Assembly: GCF_024437745.1 (NCBI RefSeq)
Contig: NZ_JANFNY010000026.1
Span: forward strand, 1 to 61,799
Direction of reading: 5' to 3'
Length of the DNA: 61,799 bases
DNA from: Roseomonas sp. GC11
Lineage (GTDB): Bacteria > Pseudomonadota > Alphaproteobacteria > Acetobacterales > Acetobacteraceae
Shown: positions 59,468-61,799 of the stretch, in pieces
Layout of the letters: the number at the start of each line of letters is the position of its first letter
How positions within the stretch are numbered: the stretch's first letter is position 1
The notes under the pieces: model-generated
The model's input: the letters and a program-made list of their open reading frames with translations, nothing else
What the model was told of the DNA's origin: nothing
Database searches by the model: none
Program-made: the position numbers and the translations under genes

Positions 59468-60498
59468 CCATGCTGGCCCTGCGCAAGACCGCCCCGCGCC
59501 CTGGCCTCGACTTCGCCGAACTGCCCGAGCCCGTCGCGCAGCCCGGCGAGGTGCTGGTGGCCGTGGAGGCCGCCGGCATCTGTGGCACGGATGTGCATAT
59601 CGCCGAATGGACCGCCGGCTATGAGTCGATGACGGCCGGCATGCCGGTCACCATCGGCCATGAATTCGCCGGGCGGATTGTCGCCCTGGGCGAGGGGGCG
59701 CTGGGTGTCGCGATGGGGCAGCGGGTGACGGTGCGCCCCTCCACCGTCTGCGGCCGCTGCGCCGCCTGCACGGCAGGCCACCCGGATGGCTGCACCGGCC
59801 GCAGCGGCATTGGCATCGGGCGGGATGGCGCCTTCGCCGCGCTGGTGCGCGTGCCGGCGCTGAACTGCGTTGCCGTGCCGGAGGGGCTGGATGCCGAACT
59901 GGCGGCGATGACCGAGCCGCTCAGCGTCTCCCTGCACGCGGTGGATCTGGCCGAGGTGCGGCCGGGGCAGCGCGTGCTGGTGCTGGGGCCGGGGCCGATC
60001 GGCCTTGGCATCGCCCTCTTCGCCGAGGCGGCGGGGGCCGAGGTGGTGCTGGCCGGGGTGGGCGATGCCGCGCGCCTCGCCACGGCCCGCGCGGTGTGTG
60101 GCGCCACGGCCATCGACCTGGCCGGTACCGACCTGCCGGCTGCCCTGGCTGCCGCCGGGCAATCCGCCCCCTTTGACGCGGTGATCGAGGCCGCCGGGGC
60201 CACCCCGGCCATCGAGGCGGGGCTGCTGCGGCTGCGCAAGGGCGGGCGGCTGGTGGTGGCGGGCATTCATGCCCGGCCGGCGCCCATCGATCTGACGCGG
60301 CTTGTGCGCATGGAGCAGAGCATCCACGGCGCCTACCGCGCGCCGATCGCCGACTGGTCCCGCGTGCTGGCGTTCATGCTGCGGAATACGGAGAAGGTGC
60401 GCGCCATGGTGACGCACCGCCTGCCGCTGGCCGAGGCGATGCGGGGCTTTGCCCTGTCGCAGAGCCGCGAGGCTGCGAAGGTCATTCTGCGGCCATGA
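59464..60498 (+). CDS. Zinc-dependent alcohol/polyol dehydrogenase (MDR family)
   Basis: Enzyme of 344 residues. The catalytic zinc region is GICGTDVHIAEW with GHEFAGRIVALGEGA. The structural zinc cysteines are complete in CGRCAACTAGHPDGC. The Rossmann motif is VLVLGPGPIGLGIALFA near residue 175. It resembles threonine/polyol dehydrogenases of the MDR superfamily. ATG at 59464 overlaps the Bug gene stop (ATGA), and its own stop overlaps the next start the same way, so the three genes form one unit. The Bug ligand may be its substrate or precursor. Confidence 0.9.
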   Translation: MTMLALRKTAPRPGLDFAELPEPVAQPGEVLVAVEAAGICGTDVHIAEWTAGYESMTAGMPVTIGHEFAGRIVALGEGALGVAMGQRVTVRPSTVCGRCAACTAGHPDGCTGRSGIGIGRDGAFAALVRVPALNCVAVPEGLDAELAAMTEPLSVSLHAVDLAEVRPGQRVLVLGPGPIGLGIALFAEAAGAEVVLAGVGDAARLATARAVCGATAIDLAGTDLPAALAAAGQSAPFDAVIEAAGATPAIEAGLLRLRKGGRLVVAGIHARPAPIDLTRLVRMEQSIHGAYRAPIADWSRVLAFMLRNTEKVRAMVTHRLPLAEAMRGFALSQSREAAKVILRP

Positions 60499-61211
60499 CA
60501 CCGCCGGCTTTCCTGGCGCTGTGGAATGGCGTGCTGCCGGGGTGGGAGGCCGAATACGAGGCCTGGCACAGCCAGGAGCACGCGCCCGAGCGGCTGGGTG
60601 CCCCCGGCTTCCGTGCCGCCCGCCGTTACCGGGCCGAGGCGGGGGCGGGCTACTTCACGCTCTATGAGCTGGAGGGGCTGGAGGCGCTCGATACCCCGGC
60701 CTACATGGCCCTGGTGCGCGAGCCGACCCTCTGGTCGGCCCGGATGCGCCCGACGCTGACCGATTTCCGCCGCCTGCCATGCCAAACTCTGGCCGGGGGG
60801 TGCTTCGGCCGGGGCGGGGCGCTGGCGACGCTGCGCCTGCCCGGCCAGGGAGCGCCGGAGGCCGTGCGGGCCGTGGCGGAGCGGGCCATGGCCGAGGGCG
60901 CTCTGCTGGGCTTCCTGCTGGGCGAGGCCGCGCGGCTTGGCCAGTCCTATGAGGCTTTCCCTCAGGCGCGCCCGCCGGAAGCGGAAACCCTTCTGGTCCT
61001 GGAGGCCAGCGAGGCGGGCCTGCTGCCGCCGGCTGTCGAGGCCTGCCGGCAGGCCTGGCCGGTGGGGGGAGGGGAGGCCGGGTTCTGGCGCGCCCTGCAA
61101 TTCCTTCGCCGCGAGGAATTGCCGGATCCCTCGCTGGAGCGCCAGCCGCCGCGGGATACGCTGCGGCGGCATTGGCTGTGTGCCGCGGAAGACATTGTTC
61201 CAGAAGGATAA
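60495..61211 (+). CDS. Protein of unknown function, possible dimeric alpha/beta-barrel type
   Basis: Protein of 238 residues translationally coupled (ATGA at 60495) to the preceding dehydrogenase. The first 90 residues (LWNGVLPGWEAEYEAWHSQEH to YFTLYELEGLEALDTPAYM) look like an EthD/dimeric alpha-beta barrel half with a His-rich entry. The second half is less conserved-looking and may repeat the fold (TLLVLEAS). I do not recognise a named family. No signal peptide or membrane segment is seen. It is the last protein-coding gene before the rRNA operon leader. Confidence 0.72.
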   Translation: MTPPAFLALWNGVLPGWEAEYEAWHSQEHAPERLGAPGFRAARRYRAEAGAGYFTLYELEGLEALDTPAYMALVREPTLWSARMRPTLTDFRRLPCQTLAGGCFGRGGALATLRLPGQGAPEAVRAVAERAMAEGALLGFLLGEAARLGQSYEAFPQARPPEAETLLVLEASEAGLLPPAVEACRQAWPVGGGEAGFWRALQFLRREELPDPSLERQPPRDTLRRHWLCAAEDIVPEG

Positions 61212-61270
61212 GGGCCTGGGATTTCCGGTCGGGTGGCCACTTGTGATGAGGCAGGCGGCAAAAAGCCGTT

Positions 61271-61299
61271 TGACACTGAGGTTCTGAGGTCCTAGAAGG
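61271..61299 (+). promoter_or_regulatory. Candidate rrn promoter P1 (TTGACA-N17-TAGAAG)
   Basis: A perfect -35 hexamer TTGACA (61271-61276) is separated by exactly 17 bases from TAGAAG (61294-61299). The layout and flanks are repeated at 61462-61490, which supports a true promoter. Confidence 0.65.
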
Positions 61300-61375
61300 C
61301 GCGCCCCTGCTGGTGGTTTGGGCGATGAGCTTGGGTTGTTGGTGGGGCTGCTGAAGAAAAACTTCGGTGGTGGTG

Positions 61376-61404
61376 TTGACGGGCAAAGTAATCGCCGCTA
61401 AACA
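61376..61404 (+). promoter_or_regulatory. Candidate rrn promoter (TTGACG-N17-TAAACA)
   Basis: TTGACG at 61376-61381 is followed after 17 bases by TAAACA (61399-61404). The -10 match is weaker than in the two flanking promoters, so it may be minor or non-functional. Confidence 0.4.
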
Positions 61405-61461
61405 CCGCTCAACGCCGACGAGTTCTTCTGAGGCGCTGAAGGCTGAGACTGAAAATTCTGC

Positions 61462-61490
61462 TTGACGCTGAGGCGGATGTAGGATAGAAG
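61462..61490 (+). promoter_or_regulatory. Candidate rrn promoter (TTGACG-N17-TAGAAG)
   Basis: TTGACG at 61462-61467 and TAGAAG at 61485-61490 have the same 17-base spacer and the same CTGAGG after the -35 as P1. It is the promoter closest to the 16S gene. Confidence 0.65.
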
Positions 61491-61764
61491 GTCTCAACGC
61501 TGATTTAAAATTGCATCGGGTTTTCTTGGAATTTGTGGATGCATTATGGTTTGGCTGATTGGCTGAGCTGTTGTGTGTTTTGCTGGGGTGGCTGAGGTTT
61601 TTGGCTGCCTGGGTGGGATGCGCGGCTGGTGCTTGGGCTTTGGGCGATTGCCTGAGGTTTGGGTGTTGGGGCTTGGTTGGGCTGGACTGTGATGGGTCAG
61701 CGATGAAGAGTTTTGGAGAGGCCTCGAGGTTTGCTGCTTGGTTTTGGCTGAGTGGTGAGCTGAT

Positions 61765-61799
61765 GAACTTGAGAGTTTGATCCTGGCTCAGAGTGAACG
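61765..61799 (+). rRNA. rrs: 16S ribosomal RNA, 5' end (partial)
   Basis: The last 35 bases contain AGAGTTTGATCCTGGCTCAG, the universal sequence near the 5' end of bacterial 16S rRNA, followed by AGTGAACG. The mature 5' end lies a few bases upstream, near GAACTTGAGAG; its exact position is estimated. The rest of the gene lies beyond the window. Confidence 0.95.

Larger units (their letters stand above)
61212..61764 (+). promoter_or_regulatory. rRNA operon promoter and leader region
   Basis: About 550 bases without genes, with lower G+C than the rest of the window. It contains three promoter-like elements (61271-61299, 61376-61404, 61462-61490) and, from about 61555, a strand-asymmetric leader rich in G and T. 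It leads into the 16S rRNA start near 61765. No clear boxA antitermination motif was identified by eye. Confidence 0.75.

Noticed and set aside
61559-61780. A 73-codon open frame in the rRNA leader
   Set aside because: It runs into the 16S rRNA start, is Trp/Gly/Leu-rich owing to the G+T skew and lacks a ribosome binding site.

Overview
The window is a very G+C-rich, gene-dense chromosomal segment. It most probably comes from an alphaproteobacterium of the Acetobacteraceae, in or near Roseomonas. That assignment is an inference from four things: the G+C-saturated codon use, the many Bug-type (tripartite tricarboxylate family) solute-binding proteins, the aromatic and acid catabolic gene content, and an alphaproteobacterial-looking 16S rRNA 5' end at the right edge. 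No tRNA, CRISPR array, prophage or complete insertion sequence was seen. The window is essentially a string of catabolic operons, each with its own transporter and a local TetR, MarR, IclR, GntR or LysR regulator.

Layout from left to right. (1) 1-650: decayed dipeptide ABC-transporter genes. (2) 983-5141: thiolase, MATE exporter and SDR on the minus strand, divergent from a TetR regulator. (3) 5142-5800: gene relics, including a multiply deleted copy of the molybdenum hydroxylase that is intact at 50786-53053. (4) 5891-13502: flavin dehydrogenase and SDR on the minus strand, divergent from a branched-chain-amino-acid-type ABC transporter (livJ, livH, a fused livM-livG, livF). (5) 13426-22545: IclR regulator, then a minus-strand homogentisate operon (hmgA, fahA, maiA, FAD ring hydroxylase, DUF2783, MBL-fold protein, Bug protein) with a divergent MarR regulator and a palindromic operator candidate between them. 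(6) 22807-26092: iron-type binding protein and TonB-dependent receptor. (7) 26279-33518: SAF-domain oxidoreductase, 3-hydroxyisobutyrate-dehydrogenase-like enzyme, TctA-TctB-TctC transporter and PdxA2-like enzyme, with a divergent GntR regulator. (8) 33544-33603: a 60-base pure C run that may be an assembly artefact. (9) 33613-44414: Bug protein and GntR regulator on the minus strand, divergent from a FAH-family hydrolase, a spermidine/putrescine-type ABC transporter and a hydantoinase/oxoprolinase pair. (10) 44514-49208: a P1B-type metal ATPase fused to a hemerythrin-like domain, a double CMD-domain protein, a flavodoxin-like reductase and a LysR regulator. (11) 49241-54172: LysR regulator, 2Fe-2S subunit, molybdopterin subunit, cytochrome c and a cyclophilin-like exported protein. 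(12) 54221-61211: two zinc alcohol dehydrogenases, an MFS carrier, two LysR regulators, a Bug protein and an unknown protein. (13) 61212-61799: the leader of an rRNA operon with repeated TTGAC[A/G]-N17-TAGAAG promoters and the first bases of 16S rRNA.

The best-supported pathway is homogentisate degradation (hmgA-fahA-maiA), apparently fed by its own flavoprotein hydroxylase. The other operons pair an uptake system with two to four oxidoreductases or hydrolases whose substrates cannot be read from sequence alone. All coordinates and starts were read by eye from the sequence; no similarity search was run.
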